64,000 nt of DNA. Origin: Legionella rowbothamii. GTDB lineage: Bacteria; Pseudomonadota; Gammaproteobacteria; Legionellales; Legionellaceae. The notes below the pieces were generated by a model. It saw only the letters and a program-made list of their open reading frames with translations, did not search any database and had not been told where the DNA came from. The position numbers were made by a program, and so were the translations under genes. Within the stretch, counting starts at the first letter, position 1; every line of letters begins with the position of its first letter. Positions 17,519 to 26,715 of the stretch are shown one piece after another. The stretch lies in the NCBI RefSeq assembly GCF_900639985.1, contig NZ_CAAAIM010000001.1:124001-188000 (forward strand), read 5' to 3'.

Positions 17519-19189
17519 ATGGGAATTGAATCAAAACAAGATAAAACAGCAGTGAATGCGGGGCTTAGTGATATGTCTTATACCACATTGGATGAAATTT
17601 ATCCTAAAAGTACTGCGGTCAAAGTTGGTTCCTACAAAGCATATATTGGCGGTGTTTCTGGCTGTTGGAGCGCTTTTAATAAAGATTCGCCCCCACATCG
17701 AATCGATGACTCCGAGCTTTTTGCTTTTTTCAGAAAAACTGATTCGAACAATGAAAAGGATTCATCTTGGAAAATTCATTTAAGTATTCATCCTAACGAT
17801 CTTAATCGAGCATGGGATTTAATTTATCCTTTTCTTATGGAGCATGAAGTCCCTTGTTTTAAAACGACGCGTAATACCGTATCACAAATTATGTATACAG
17901 CAATGGATAAGGCTGATACAAGTAGCAATTCCCTGACCGCTGCGGAAAAAGAACAAGCTTTGCGTGATATCATTCGTGTGTTTAATGGAATGCAAATTAC
18001 TATTTATATTCCTGAAGGAAAGGAACGTGAATACAATGATCTTTTGGAACGAATTGAACCAATATTGTATGAGGCTGGTATTCGTCCCGGAGTTATTGAT
18101 AAAAGCGATAGGGCTTTAGGAATCTACAGTTCGGTGCGTAATGAGGGAGTTAAATATACTTCACACGACAAAGTGTCAGGCTATAAAGTTGCAGCACTAC
18201 AAGATCCTTTCCAGGCTATTCGAATTGAATGGAACAAGGTCAAAATAAATTGGGGTGGTTTGGATTATGCACGACATGTGAACAAGGCAAAAGGGTTGTT
18301 TTTCCAAATGCTTGATGCGGAAAAGAAGTATACAAAGGGAATGCACACGAAGAAAGAATTTGAACAGGTTTATGATGTTGCAATGGAATACTTTAAGCGC
18401 TGGCATACTTTACTTGAAAAATCTGCACCGGAAGATTTGGCAACATTAGCTGCTCGAGATCAAGGCGGATTCTTGGAGTTAAAGGAATGGGTGGAGAAAG
18501 GATACGAATTCTTGCCGTCAATAAGAAAACATAATGCGAAAAAAGTTAAAGAGGCAGAAGACGTCTTAGCAAGATCACCACGTGTTAATACGCTATCCAT
18601 AAAGCCAGTACCTTTGCTAAAAAGAACTAAGGCTCATTTTAGTTTAAATGAAGAAATTGTTGTGAAACCGCAAGTTGATGTAGTGGAGCAGGCAGATGAA
18701 CCAAAATTAGTTAAGAAAGAGTCTTTTGCGAGAGCGCTTCAAGAGTTAAAAGCTTTTAGAGAAGACTCATTTAACGATCCTCTCTTAGATATGCAACTGA
18801 ATGATGTACTTAACAAGCCTAAAAAATCAACAAGCAAATCAGCAACCAGAACCTTTTGGGGGCTGTTTGATGGATTATTGATAGGTGCTGCTTTGGGGGT
18901 AGCCCTTAGTATTGCTTTCGCCCCTTGGGCTTTAGTGATTTGTCTTAGCTTAAGTGCAAGTGGAATGGCGATTGGCGGGGTGGTTGGGCATTATACTACC
19001 CGATCTAGTCAGGATACTGATAAACAGCCATTAATTCAGAAGAAGCCAGCTGAAACTAAAGCAGTGCAAGTAATTGCTCCTCATAAATCCTCAAAAAGTT
19101 TAGGCTTTTTTAAAGAGGATGTGGTCGATGAAGGTGATGATGAGTATCAGATAGTGGCCCAGCCTACACATATCCATGTAGCAAAATAA
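17519..19189 (+). CDS. OspF/SpvC-like phosphothreonine-lyase domain protein, candidate effector
   Basis: A protein of about 556 residues from the ATG at 17519, which has an AAGAG site; an in-frame GTG at 17468 adds 17 residues. Residues about 80-210 carry the full set of active-site motifs of the OspF/SpvC/HopAI1 phosphothreonine lyases: WKIHLSI (Lys85, His87), CFKTT (Lys115), RVFNGMQITIYI (Arg153, Tyr163) and IYSSVRNE (Arg207). These match SpvC Lys104/His106, Lys136, Arg148/Tyr158 and Arg213 in order and nearly in spacing. That family eliminates phosphate from phosphothreonine in host MAP kinases. A long C-terminal extension follows, with a hydrophobic hairpin at about 445-490 that could insert in a membrane. 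There is no signal peptide. Class III/IV lanthipeptide-synthetase lyase domains are the alternative relatives. Secretion by Dot/Icm is inferred. Confidence 0.72.
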   Translation: MGIESKQDKTAVNAGLSDMSYTTLDEIYPKSTAVKVGSYKAYIGGVSGCWSAFNKDSPPHRIDDSELFAFFRKTDSNNEKDSSWKIHLSIHPNDLNRAWDLIYPFLMEHEVPCFKTTRNTVSQIMYTAMDKADTSSNSLTAAEKEQALRDIIRVFNGMQITIYIPEGKEREYNDLLERIEPILYEAGIRPGVIDKSDRALGIYSSVRNEGVKYTSHDKVSGYKVAALQDPFQAIRIEWNKVKINWGGLDYARHVNKAKGLFFQMLDAEKKYTKGMHTKKEFEQVYDVAMEYFKRWHTLLEKSAPEDLATLAARDQGGFLELKEWVEKGYEFLPSIRKHNAKKVKEAEDVLARSPRVNTLSIKPVPLLKRTKAHFSLNEEIVVKPQVDVVEQADEPKLVKKESFARALQELKAFREDSFNDPLLDMQLNDVLNKPKKSTSKSATRTFWGLFDGLLIGAALGVALSIAFAPWALVICLSLSASGMAIGGVVGHYTTRSSQDTDKQPLIQKKPAETKAVQVIAPHKSSKSLGFFKEDVVDEGDDEYQIVAQPTHIHVAK

Positions 19190-19198
19190 ATTAGATGC

Positions 19199-19223
19199 AG
19201 CCGGGTTGGCTTGCAACCCGGCT
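19199..19223. repeat. Palindromic repeat, AGCC-GGTTG family
   Basis: AGCCGGGTTG (19199-19208) and CAACCCGGCT (19214-19223) are perfect 10-bp arms with loop GCTTG. It lies ten bp after the stop of the OspF/SpvC-like gene. The arms differ from the 2233 copy at one pair, which is compensated on the other strand. Confidence 0.8.
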
Positions 19224-19350
19224 ACGCCGAATAATAGTTATCATCCAGATGTAGTTAAGAAAACTTATTCCTCGAAATGATATATACTAAATCATAACGG
19301 ACAAATTAAAATCCAATTTCGCACAATGGAATGAAAAGAAAGAGGGTGTA

Positions 19351-19911
19351 ATGAAGAGTAAAGTTTCTTATAGTGACGAAGAACTCGTAAACTTAGCACA
19401 GCAAGGAAATCAGAACGCATATAATCTGCTGTTTACACGCTATCATAATAAGGTACAGCAAATTATTTATTTTCACATCAATGATCACACTCATGTAAAT
19501 GATTTGGCCCAAGAAGTACTACTTAAGGTTTTCCGTTACTTACGTTACTTCAAAGAAGAAAGCCAATTTTCCACATGGCTTTATCGCATTACAAGAAATA
19601 CCATTAAAAATCATTATCGTACAGCAAGTACTCGTAGCGATTTGGAAACTGAATTTGAAGAGAATCAAACTCATTCCATGAACCATCAATCTCCAGAATA
19701 TGCATTAATAACTATTGAATTTGGAGAACAATTAGAGTTAGCTATATCCATGCTCTCTGAAGAATTACGAGCATGTTATGGAATGCATATTTTTGACGGT
19801 CAAACCTATGAGGATATTGCTAAAAAGATGGATTGTCCCATAGGAACAGTTCGTTCCCGCATTTTTAGGGCCAGAAAATTATTGATGGCATCAATCGAAA
19901 ATTTTGTTTAA
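19351..19911 (+). CDS. rpoE: ECF sigma factor (RpoE-like)
   Basis: A 186-residue ECF sigma factor. Region 2 contains DLAQEVLLKVFRYL and the -10 recognition segment FSTWLYRITRNTIKNHYR (about 50-90). Region 4 ends with a helix-turn-helix, TYEDIAKKMDCPIGTVRSR (about 152-170). Size and motifs fit the RpoE group, which responds to envelope stress. No RseA-like anti-sigma gene follows; instead a membrane protein of unknown family is encoded 55 bp downstream and may be its regulator. Confidence 0.9.
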   Translation: MKSKVSYSDEELVNLAQQGNQNAYNLLFTRYHNKVQQIIYFHINDHTHVNDLAQEVLLKVFRYLRYFKEESQFSTWLYRITRNTIKNHYRTASTRSDLETEFEENQTHSMNHQSPEYALITIEFGEQLELAISMLSEELRACYGMHIFDGQTYEDIAKKMDCPIGTVRSRIFRARKLLMASIENFV

Positions 19912-19966
19912 TGCCACGAATGATTTAAAATAAGCCAAATCATATTACGACATAAAGGGTATCATT

Positions 19967-20572
19967 ATGCCAGGCATGTTTGAAAAACGTTTAAATTATT
20001 GTAATGGTCAACTTGATAAACTTTTCCAAGGATTGATTTTGAGCAAAGAGCTTAATATCCAGTTACAAGCGATTAAAATCCATTATCATAGTATGATCCT
20101 TAATGCTGGTGCACATGGAGAGCGTGTGATTAAAATGTATGAGTTCTTGATCAATACACTGCATCAAGCGAGAAATAAGACAATCACGTTAAGCGAGGCA
20201 ATAAGGCGTGTTGAGCAGAAAGCTGCGGCAAGAGAAAATGAAATTTTTTGGAATAATGGTTTTAACGGACTTTCACTAGCACTTTTATTCCTTTTAGCAA
20301 CAGCAGCTTATTTATCCTTATATGTGCTTGTTGCTTCTTGTTTTCCCATCCAACCGATTATTGGTTTTGCGGTGCTTGTTTTGGCTTCAGAATTATTTAT
20401 TGAGCAGTTGAATAGGATTCTTAGCCCATACATTGATTTTGAAGTTTCTGCTCCTATTAAAGATGAATGCAAGCGCGAAGTTAGTGTAATGTCATTTTTC
20501 AGATCGAATCCTATTGAATTAGCATCACAATCATTTAATGTGGAGAGTCCATTAGTTGAAGTTTCTTTTTAG
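19967..20572 (+). CDS. Membrane protein of unknown function downstream of rpoE
   Basis: A 201-residue protein with a helical, cytoplasmic-looking N-terminal part (about 1-90) and a pair of membrane helices (about 97-150) followed by a short tail. There is no zinc-binding anti-sigma motif (HxxxCxxC). It may be cotranscribed with rpoE. The architecture, a soluble helical domain before membrane helices, would suit an anti-sigma factor, but no homology supports this. It resembles helical Legionella-restricted proteins. Confidence 0.6.
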   Translation: MPGMFEKRLNYCNGQLDKLFQGLILSKELNIQLQAIKIHYHSMILNAGAHGERVIKMYEFLINTLHQARNKTITLSEAIRRVEQKAAARENEIFWNNGFNGLSLALLFLLATAAYLSLYVLVASCFPIQPIIGFAVLVLASELFIEQLNRILSPYIDFEVSAPIKDECKREVSVMSFFRSNPIELASQSFNVESPLVEVSF

Positions 20573-20692
20573 CTAAGTAAGCTATTTTTAGAAACATTTT
20601 TAAATTCTGCCCCAGATATACGAAATAAATCATCTGTTATTAAAAAAACATATGTTAACATACCTGCATTCATCTGAATCCTAATAAGAACT

Positions 20693-21709
20693 ATGCTGGA
20701 AAGTGATCGCTTAATCAGTACCCAAAGTCTTGTCTCGGAAGAGGCCATTGATCGCGCTATTAGACCGCTAAGTCTTCGTGAATACATTGGCCAAGAGGCA
20801 GTGAGTTCACAAATGCAAATTTTTATTGATGCGGCAAAAAAGCGCGGAGACGCGTTGGATCATGTGCTAATTTTTGGTCCTCCAGGGCTTGGCAAAACCA
20901 CCCTGGCCAATATTATTGCTCATGAAATGGGTGTCAATCTTCGTCAAACCTCAGGCCCTGTTATTGAACGGGCAGGGGATATCGCTGCAATATTAACGAA
21001 CTTGCAAGAAAATGATGTATTGTTTATCGATGAAATTCATCGCTTAAGCCCAGTTATTGAAGAAATTCTTTATCCAGCAATGGAAGACTATAAATTGGAT
21101 ATTATGATTGGTGAAGGACCCGCAGCGCGATCGATTAAATTAGAGTTGCCCCCGTTTACTTTAGTTGGAGCAACAACGCGAGCAGGCTTACTTACCTCAC
21201 CATTACGCGATCGATTTGGCATCGTACAACGATTGGAATATTATTCTGTAGACTCTTTATCGCAGATTGTGGCGCGTTCAGCCCAATTATTAAATGTTAA
21301 GACTGAGCAGGAAGGAGCGCGAGAAATTGCGATGCGTTCAAGAGGTACCCCTCGAATTGCTAATCGTTTGTTACGCCGTGTTCGCGACTATGCTGAAGTG
21401 AAAGGTGGTGGAATAATAAGTTTAGACATTGCGCAAAGAGCCTTGGAGATGCTTGATGTAGACAAGCACGGATTCGATCTGATGGATAGAAAGCTTTTAA
21501 TGTCGGTTATTGAACAATTTAGTGGTGGTCCTGTAGGCGTAGATAGTATTGCTGCTGCAATTGGTGAAGAAAAAGGGACAATTGAAGATGTTTTAGAGCC
21601 ATTTTTAATACAACAAGGATTCCTTATGCGCACACCACGAGGTAGAATAGCAACAGCTCGGGCTTATCAGCATTTTGGTTTAAGTACTGCTGCACAGGAT
21701 AATTCATGA
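20693..21709 (+). CDS. ruvB: Holliday junction branch migration ATPase RuvB
   Basis: A 338-residue AAA+ motor. Walker A is GPPGLGKTT at 62-70, Walker B is DEIHRL near 114, sensor 1 is GATTRAG near 160, and the C-terminal winged helix contains TPRGRIAT. RuvB drives branch migration on RuvA-bound Holliday junctions. ruvA and ruvC are not adjacent upstream, where they usually sit. It overlaps ybgC by four bases (ATGA), so it belongs to the tol transcription unit at least in part. Confidence 0.97.
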   Translation: MLESDRLISTQSLVSEEAIDRAIRPLSLREYIGQEAVSSQMQIFIDAAKKRGDALDHVLIFGPPGLGKTTLANIIAHEMGVNLRQTSGPVIERAGDIAAILTNLQENDVLFIDEIHRLSPVIEEILYPAMEDYKLDIMIGEGPAARSIKLELPPFTLVGATTRAGLLTSPLRDRFGIVQRLEYYSVDSLSQIVARSAQLLNVKTEQEGAREIAMRSRGTPRIANRLLRRVRDYAEVKGGGIISLDIAQRALEMLDVDKHGFDLMDRKLLMSVIEQFSGGPVGVDSIAAAIGEEKGTIEDVLEPFLIQQGFLMRTPRGRIATARAYQHFGLSTAAQDNS

Positions 21710-22089
21710 ATCAGGAAACGATTTATCAATATGATGTACGTGTGTATACCGAAGATGTGGATTATATGGGTATTGTGTATCATGCAAATTACCTGTGCTA
21801 TTTTGAACGTGCACGAACTGAAATGCTGCGTCAAGATAATTTAATTCTTAGTGATTTAGCAAAAACCGATACACTCTTTGCCATTACTGAGATTAATATC
21901 CGATATCTTGCCCCAGCACGATTAGACGACTTGTTAAGCATTACTACTAAAGTAGGAAAATCAGGAGCTTGTAGTTTTGAGTTTGAACAGGAAATGAAAA
22001 ATCAGCAGGGAAAGCTGCTGTGTAAAGCGCAAATTAAAGTGGTTTGTGTTGATGGAAATTTAAAACCGAAACGATTTCCAGGTAAATAA
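21706..22089 (+). CDS. ybgC: Tol-Pal-associated acyl-CoA thioesterase YbgC
   Basis: A 127-residue hot-dog-fold thioesterase with the family motif [19 protein letters not shown] (about 13-31), including the catalytic Asp and the VYH..Y pattern. YbgC hydrolyses acyl-CoA and is encoded at the head of tol-pal clusters. It overlaps ruvB by four bases and is separated from tolQ by a 143-bp gap that holds a nested palindrome. Confidence 0.95.
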   Translation: MNQETIYQYDVRVYTEDVDYMGIVYHANYLCYFERARTEMLRQDNLILSDLAKTDTLFAITEINIRYLAPARLDDLLSITTKVGKSGACSFEFEQEMKNQQGKLLCKAQIKVVCVDGNLKPKRFPGK

Positions 22090-22094
22090 TAGGG

Positions 22095-22183
22095 GACGTC
22101 ATTCCGAACGAAGTGAGGACTTCCTGAATGAGGCACTAGATGTCTTAGACTGGTGTTCATTCAGGAACCCTGCAGGTGACGTT
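22095..22183. repeat. Nested inverted repeat between ybgC and tolQ
   Basis: The inner arms TTCCTGAATGA (22121-22131) and TCATTCAGGAA (22157-22167) are perfect over 11 bp. The outer arms ACGTCA (22096-22101) and TGACGT (22177-22182) pair as well. The element fills most of the gap and could form a long hairpin in the tol mRNA. No T run follows. It resembles a dispersed repeat, but no second copy is present in the window. Confidence 0.7.
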
Positions 22184-22232
22184 CTTTGAGGACTAATTAA
22201 AATAAAGATCTTGGTAGCGGAGACAAAAAGAG

Positions 22233-22907
22233 ATGGGTAGTCAGGCAAATGTATTAATGTATTTTATGCAAGCAGGGTTAGTAGTTAAATCAGTAATGAT
22301 GTTACTCGCCGTTGCGTCTATTACTTCTTGGACATTGATTTTTCAACGAGCATGGTTTTTTAACCGTAAAAAACAAATGACCGAGGCATTTAGCCGTAGA
22401 TTTTGGGATAGTGGTGATTTAAGCCGACTCTATGCGGATATTGATAGTAATGCTGATGAGCGCCAAGGAATGGCGGCAATTTTTCATGCGGGCTTTAAGG
22501 AATTTGTGCGTGCTAGAAAACAAGGACAGGTGGTTTTAGAGCCAATTCAGCGTGTAATGCAAATTAGCCATGCCAAAGAAGCCGAGAAGTTAGAGCAACA
22601 TTTACCTTTCTTTGCCTCAGTTGGCTCCATTGCACCTTACGTAGGATTATTTGGTACGGTTTGGGGGATTATGACTTCGTTCCAAGCTTTAGGACATGCA
22701 CAACAGGCTACTATTGCAATGGTTGCTCCCGGTATTTCTGAAGCCCTAGTTGCAACTGCGTTAGGACTTTTCACTGCAATACCAGCGGTTATTGCATACA
22801 ACCGATATTCAACTCGTGCTAATGGTTTATTGGACCGATTTGAATTGTTTCAGGAAGAATTGATATCGCTTATAGAACAACAAAACAGTAATACTGTAAG
22901 AGGATAA
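22233..22907 (+). CDS. tolQ: Tol-Pal proton channel subunit TolQ
   Basis: A 224-residue inner-membrane protein of the TolQ/ExbB/MotA family, with three membrane helices; the conserved segment VGSIAPYVGLFGTVWGIM near 130-147 holds the pore-lining residues. With TolR it forms the proton channel that energises TolA during outer-membrane constriction at division. Nine bp separate it from tolR. Confidence 0.97.
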   Translation: MGSQANVLMYFMQAGLVVKSVMMLLAVASITSWTLIFQRAWFFNRKKQMTEAFSRRFWDSGDLSRLYADIDSNADERQGMAAIFHAGFKEFVRARKQGQVVLEPIQRVMQISHAKEAEKLEQHLPFFASVGSIAPYVGLFGTVWGIMTSFQALGHAQQATIAMVAPGISEALVATALGLFTAIPAVIAYNRYSTRANGLLDRFELFQEELISLIEQQNSNTVRG

Positions 22908-22915
22908 AGTTCAAA

Positions 22916-23377
22916 ATGATCAAAGCAAAGACCAAACGTGAGCGTCCCATATCTGAGATTAACGTTGTGCCTTATATTGATGTAATGTTAGTTCTGCTGG
23001 TTATTTTTATGATTACGGCCCCAATGCTGAGTCAAGGGGTGACTGTAGATCTACCGAAAGCGGCAAGCCAGACCTTGGCGCCTACAGATAGAGAGCCCAT
23101 TATTGTTTCAGTAAATCAAGAAGGTACTTATTTTCTTAATATCAGCAGTACTCCAGCCGATCCTATTGATCCACAAGCTTTAACGGTTCGTGTTGCCGCT
23201 GAATTAGAATTAGCAAAACAGTCAAACCAGAAACTAAATGTATTAGTTAAGGGAGACCAAGGCGTCGCTTACGGTAAAGTAGTACAAGCGATGGCATTAT
23301 TAAAGCAAGCTGGCGCTGAACAAGTAGGATTACTGACTGATGACACAACAGCCAATCAATCAGAGGGGCAAGCATGA
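22916..23377 (+). CDS. tolR: Tol-Pal channel subunit TolR
   Basis: A 153-residue protein with a single N-terminal membrane helix containing the essential Asp in VPYIDVMLVLLVIFM (about 18-32), followed by a periplasmic ExbD-fold domain. It couples proton flow through TolQ to TolA. It overlaps tolA by four bases. Confidence 0.97.
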   Translation: MIKAKTKRERPISEINVVPYIDVMLVLLVIFMITAPMLSQGVTVDLPKAASQTLAPTDREPIIVSVNQEGTYFLNISSTPADPIDPQALTVRVAAELELAKQSNQKLNVLVKGDQGVAYGKVVQAMALLKQAGAEQVGLLTDDTTANQSEGQA

Positions 23378-24402
23378 TAAATCCTAGTTACCGTAATGCT
23401 TTTTTTATAGCTATTGGTTTGCATCTTTTTTTAATTGTGATGCTTCTGTCCGATAATTCAAGCCAACGTCCAGTATTGACCGCTGAGGCTAAAAACGAGC
23501 CAGGAATTGATCAACCTATTGCCGCAACTCCCCCGCCTCAGCAAGAAGTTGTTAAAGCGGTAAGCGTTGATAACAAGCAAGTGATGGAGACGGTTAATCG
23601 TTTAAAGCAAGAGCGTGAGCAGCAAAAGCGAGCCGAACAAAATCGTCAACGAGAGCTGAATCGACAAGCAGAGGCAGCCAAACAGCAACGCATTAAAGAG
23701 CAGCAACAGCTTGCACGTCTGAAAGAAGAGGCCAATAGAATCGCCATTGCCCGTAAGAAACAGGCAGAGGAAGAGAAAAAACGGCTGAAGCAGATGGCTG
23801 AGCAAAAAGCATTGGAAGCCAAGCGCATTGAAGAATTAAAAAAACAAAAGGAAGAGTTGGTAAAGCAACAGAAGCTTGAAGCTAAAAAACTCGAAGAGCT
23901 CAATAAGAAAAAGCTTGCCGAAAAAGCGCAGGCAGAAAAGCAAAAGGCCGAAAACACTAAAGCAGAAGCTGATGCTAAAGCGGCAAAAGAGCTTGCTGAT
24001 AAAGAGCGTATCGCCAAAGAAAAATCTGATCTTGCCAAAGCTGAAGCCGAGCGCAAAAGACAAGCCCAAGCTACGGCAGCACAAAATGCAGAGCGTGAAG
24101 CGCGAATTGCGGGTGAGGTAGATAAGTATAAGGCACTGATTGTTAATGCAATTGGAAGAAATTGGATTCTTCCTGAAAATGTAGACAGCACCTTGTCCAG
24201 CCAATTTAGAATACGTTTAGCTCCAGATGGTGCTGTATTGGAAGTTACGTTAATACGTAGCAGCGGCGATCCACTTCTTGATCGTTCAGCGCAAACAGCC
24301 ATTCGCAAGGCGTCACCACTTCCTGTACCTACGGATGCTACGACGTTTAATCTGTTTCGCGATATTAGTTTAACCGTTCGTCCAGAACAAGTTAGGGGGT
24401 AA
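23374..24402 (+). CDS. tolA: Tol-Pal energy transducer TolA
   Basis: A 342-residue protein: one N-terminal membrane helix (about 8-25), a long Lys/Glu/Ala/Gln-rich coiled-coil helix (about 70-245), and a C-terminal globular domain (about 250-342) that contains RIRLAPDG and ends like other TolA domains. TolA spans the periplasm and contacts TolB and Pal. The helix is shorter than in E. coli (421 residues in total). The repetitive lysine-rich DNA causes spurious open frames on the other strand. Confidence 0.95.
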   Translation: MINPSYRNAFFIAIGLHLFLIVMLLSDNSSQRPVLTAEAKNEPGIDQPIAATPPPQQEVVKAVSVDNKQVMETVNRLKQEREQQKRAEQNRQRELNRQAEAAKQQRIKEQQQLARLKEEANRIAIARKKQAEEEKKRLKQMAEQKALEAKRIEELKKQKEELVKQQKLEAKKLEELNKKKLAEKAQAEKQKAENTKAEADAKAAKELADKERIAKEKSDLAKAEAERKRQAQATAAQNAEREARIAGEVDKYKALIVNAIGRNWILPENVDSTLSSQFRIRLAPDGAVLEVTLIRSSGDPLLDRSAQTAIRKASPLPVPTDATTFNLFRDISLTVRPEQVRG

Positions 24403-24407
24403 AACTC

Positions 24408-25667
24408 GTGATTAATCGAATTACTACATTATTTCTTTTGTTGTTTACGCAACAGCTTTTCGCTCTTGATTTAGAGCTAACGCAAGGGATCAACTCCGCG
24501 TTACCTATTGCTATTAATTCTTTTGGCTCTGATCGTGGCGCCCAAGAGATAGCCCAACTTGTTGAGCATGATTTAACTTTTTCGGGCCAATTTAAAATTG
24601 TTTCAGGCCCCCAAGGTCCTAATGCCCAATCATCTGTTGCTACTTTAAAACAATTAGGCGCTGATAGCGTGGTGACGGGACGAGTTGTCGCTGTGGGTGG
24701 CCAATATGAGGTTAGTTTTACTTTATCTGATGCCGTAGCCAATGGAGCGACTTTATTAACGAAAACTTATAAAGTTGGTGCTAATCAGTTAAGACCTTTA
24801 GCACATCACATCAGTGATGAAGTTTATCAAAAGCTGACTGGGGAGCGTGGTATATTCTCAACGCGTATTGCTTATATTTCTGTACAAAGAAGCTCTCGTG
24901 GATCTCGTTACTCATTAGAAGTTGCGGATGCAGATGGTTATAACCCACAAAGTTTATTGGTATCTTCTGAGCCAATTATGTCTCCCTCTTGGGCACCCAA
25001 TGGCCGAAATATTTCTTATGTATCCTTTGAGAAAAAGCGAGCGCAAATTTTCACTGTCTCTGTTGAAACAGGGCAGCGTCGATTAATTACAAGTTTCCCC
25101 GGTATTAACGGTGCTCCAGCATGGTCACCAGATGGCAATCAATTAGCTGTGGTTTTATCAAAAAGCGGTACGCCCAAAATATACAGTGTTGATGTAGGTA
25201 GTGGGACGATGAAGCAACTGACCTTTGGTGATGCAATTGATACGGAACCTCGCTATGCTCCTGATGGCAAGAGCATTCTCTTTACTTCTGGTCGCGGCGG
25301 TTCCCCCCAAATCTACCGTTTATCTTTAGGGGATGGACAAGTAAGCCGTGTTACTTTTGATGGCAACTATAATGCTCGTGCTTCATACACTCCTGATATG
25401 AAAAATATCGTTATGCTGCATCGTGATGATCGCCAATTTAATATTGGTTTACAAAGTGCCAGTGGTGGCCCTGTAGTGAGTTTAACCTTTTCTGGACGTG
25501 ATGAGTCTCCATCTGTAGCTCCTAATGGACGATTAGTATTGTATGCAACTCATAATCAGGATCAGGGGGTTTTAGGTATTGTTTCTCTTGACGGTCGTAT
25601 CCGGATGAAGTTACCTGCACGTGAAGGTGATGTACAAGAGCCAGCATGGTCTCCTTATTTAGGCTAA
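24408..25667 (+). CDS. tolB: Tol-Pal periplasmic beta-propeller protein TolB
   Basis: A 419-residue protein starting at a GTG, with a signal peptide (about 1-18), an N-terminal alpha/beta domain and a six-bladed propeller of TolB/WD40-like repeats ([43 protein letters not shown]). It binds Pal and TolA. In most gammaproteobacteria pal and cpoB follow tolB; here the next gene encodes an S1/P1 nuclease 13 bp downstream, so pal must be elsewhere. Confidence 0.97.
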   Translation: MINRITTLFLLLFTQQLFALDLELTQGINSALPIAINSFGSDRGAQEIAQLVEHDLTFSGQFKIVSGPQGPNAQSSVATLKQLGADSVVTGRVVAVGGQYEVSFTLSDAVANGATLLTKTYKVGANQLRPLAHHISDEVYQKLTGERGIFSTRIAYISVQRSSRGSRYSLEVADADGYNPQSLLVSSEPIMSPSWAPNGRNISYVSFEKKRAQIFTVSVETGQRRLITSFPGINGAPAWSPDGNQLAVVLSKSGTPKIYSVDVGSGTMKQLTFGDAIDTEPRYAPDGKSILFTSGRGGSPQIYRLSLGDGQVSRVTFDGNYNARASYTPDMKNIVMLHRDDRQFNIGLQSASGGPVVSLTFSGRDESPSVAPNGRLVLYATHNQDQGVLGIVSLDGRIRMKLPAREGDVQEPAWSPYLG

Positions 25668-25680
25668 GGTTAATCCACAT

Positions 25681-26502
25681 ATGAAACGGATTTTTTATAT
25701 ATTAATACTTGGTTTGGTGGCATTAAATTCTCATGGATGGAATATGCAAGGCCATCAGGTTGTGGCGCAAATTGCGTATGATAATTTGACGCCACAAGCC
25801 AAAGAAATGTGTCGCAAGATTTTGAATTCACGTTCAAAAAATTCATTTAACTCCAATTTTATTGCCGCGGCAATCTGGTTAGATCAGATTCGTTTTAAAA
25901 ATGTGCATTGGTATGATACCTTCCATTATATTAATACTCCATTTGCTGAAGATGATACTGCGCTTCCTTCGGTAGAGGCGAGCAATGCAATTTGGGGTAT
26001 AAAGAATGCGATTGCCGCACTGTCGGCCAAAAAAATCAGTGCTTCTGATAAGCGTCTGTCGTTACTAATTTTGATTCACTTGGTGGGCGATATTCATCAG
26101 CCTCTACATGCAGCAACTAAAGTCAGCCATCGCTTGCCTAAAGGTGATTTGGGCGGCAATTTATTCCCCTTAGGTACCAATTATGTTGGGGGCAATTTGC
26201 ATCAATATTGGGATAATGGTGCAGGTTTTTTTATTGGTCGCAGTAAAGTAAGTCAAATTAAGTTTAAGGCGCGATTATTAGAACAGCGGTGGTCTTGTAA
26301 TCAGATGCCCACTTTAAAAGATCCGGGGCAATGGGCTAAAGCATCTTATGAATTAGCTACAAATCAGGCCTATCACATTCATCCCAAGGAAATACCTAGT
26401 AAGCAATACCAATTGAGAGCGCAGAGCTTAATTCAAAAGCAGACTGCTACTGCAGGCTGTCGTCTTGCTTCGGTGCTTAATGAATTAGCAAATAAATCTT
26501 AA
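25681..26502 (+). CDS. Exported S1/P1-type zinc nuclease
   Basis: A 273-residue protein with a signal peptide cleaved before Trp20, so that the mature N-terminal WNMQGH supplies zinc ligands as in P1 nuclease (Trp1). Further ligands are seen in HWYDTFHY near 80, HLVGDIHQPLHA near 140 and GGNLHQYWD near 175. The family degrades single-stranded DNA and RNA or acts as a 3'-nucleotidase or phospholipase C-like enzyme. It is likely periplasmic or secreted through type II. It sits directly behind tolB and is probably cotranscribed with it. Confidence 0.92.
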   Translation: MKRIFYILILGLVALNSHGWNMQGHQVVAQIAYDNLTPQAKEMCRKILNSRSKNSFNSNFIAAAIWLDQIRFKNVHWYDTFHYINTPFAEDDTALPSVEASNAIWGIKNAIAALSAKKISASDKRLSLLILIHLVGDIHQPLHAATKVSHRLPKGDLGGNLFPLGTNYVGGNLHQYWDNGAGFFIGRSKVSQIKFKARLLEQRWSCNQMPTLKDPGQWAKASYELATNQAYHIHPKEIPSKQYQLRAQSLIQKQTATAGCRLASVLNELANKS

Positions 26503-26715
26503 TAGTCTGATTTAGGTGTAGGTTGGGCCATTAAGTATAGAATTAGACTAGCGTAAATTGTATCGTAGGCTTTACAACTTAACCTCCACTTTAGTTACTA
26601 CATTAGATTTTTTGTGTCGGTTATTTGTACACTATGGTAAACCTTATGTTAAATCATGCTAAATTTGTATTTTAGCTTAATCTAATTACCAGGTAATTGT
26701 TCTCAGGAGCTTTAA

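Noticed and set aside
23602..24308. Long open frames opposite and within tolA (up to 220 codons)
   Set aside because: They are caused by the lysine/alanine/glutamate-rich repetitive codons of tolA; the translations are Ser/Ala/Cys or Phe/Leu-rich with no family or ribosome site.
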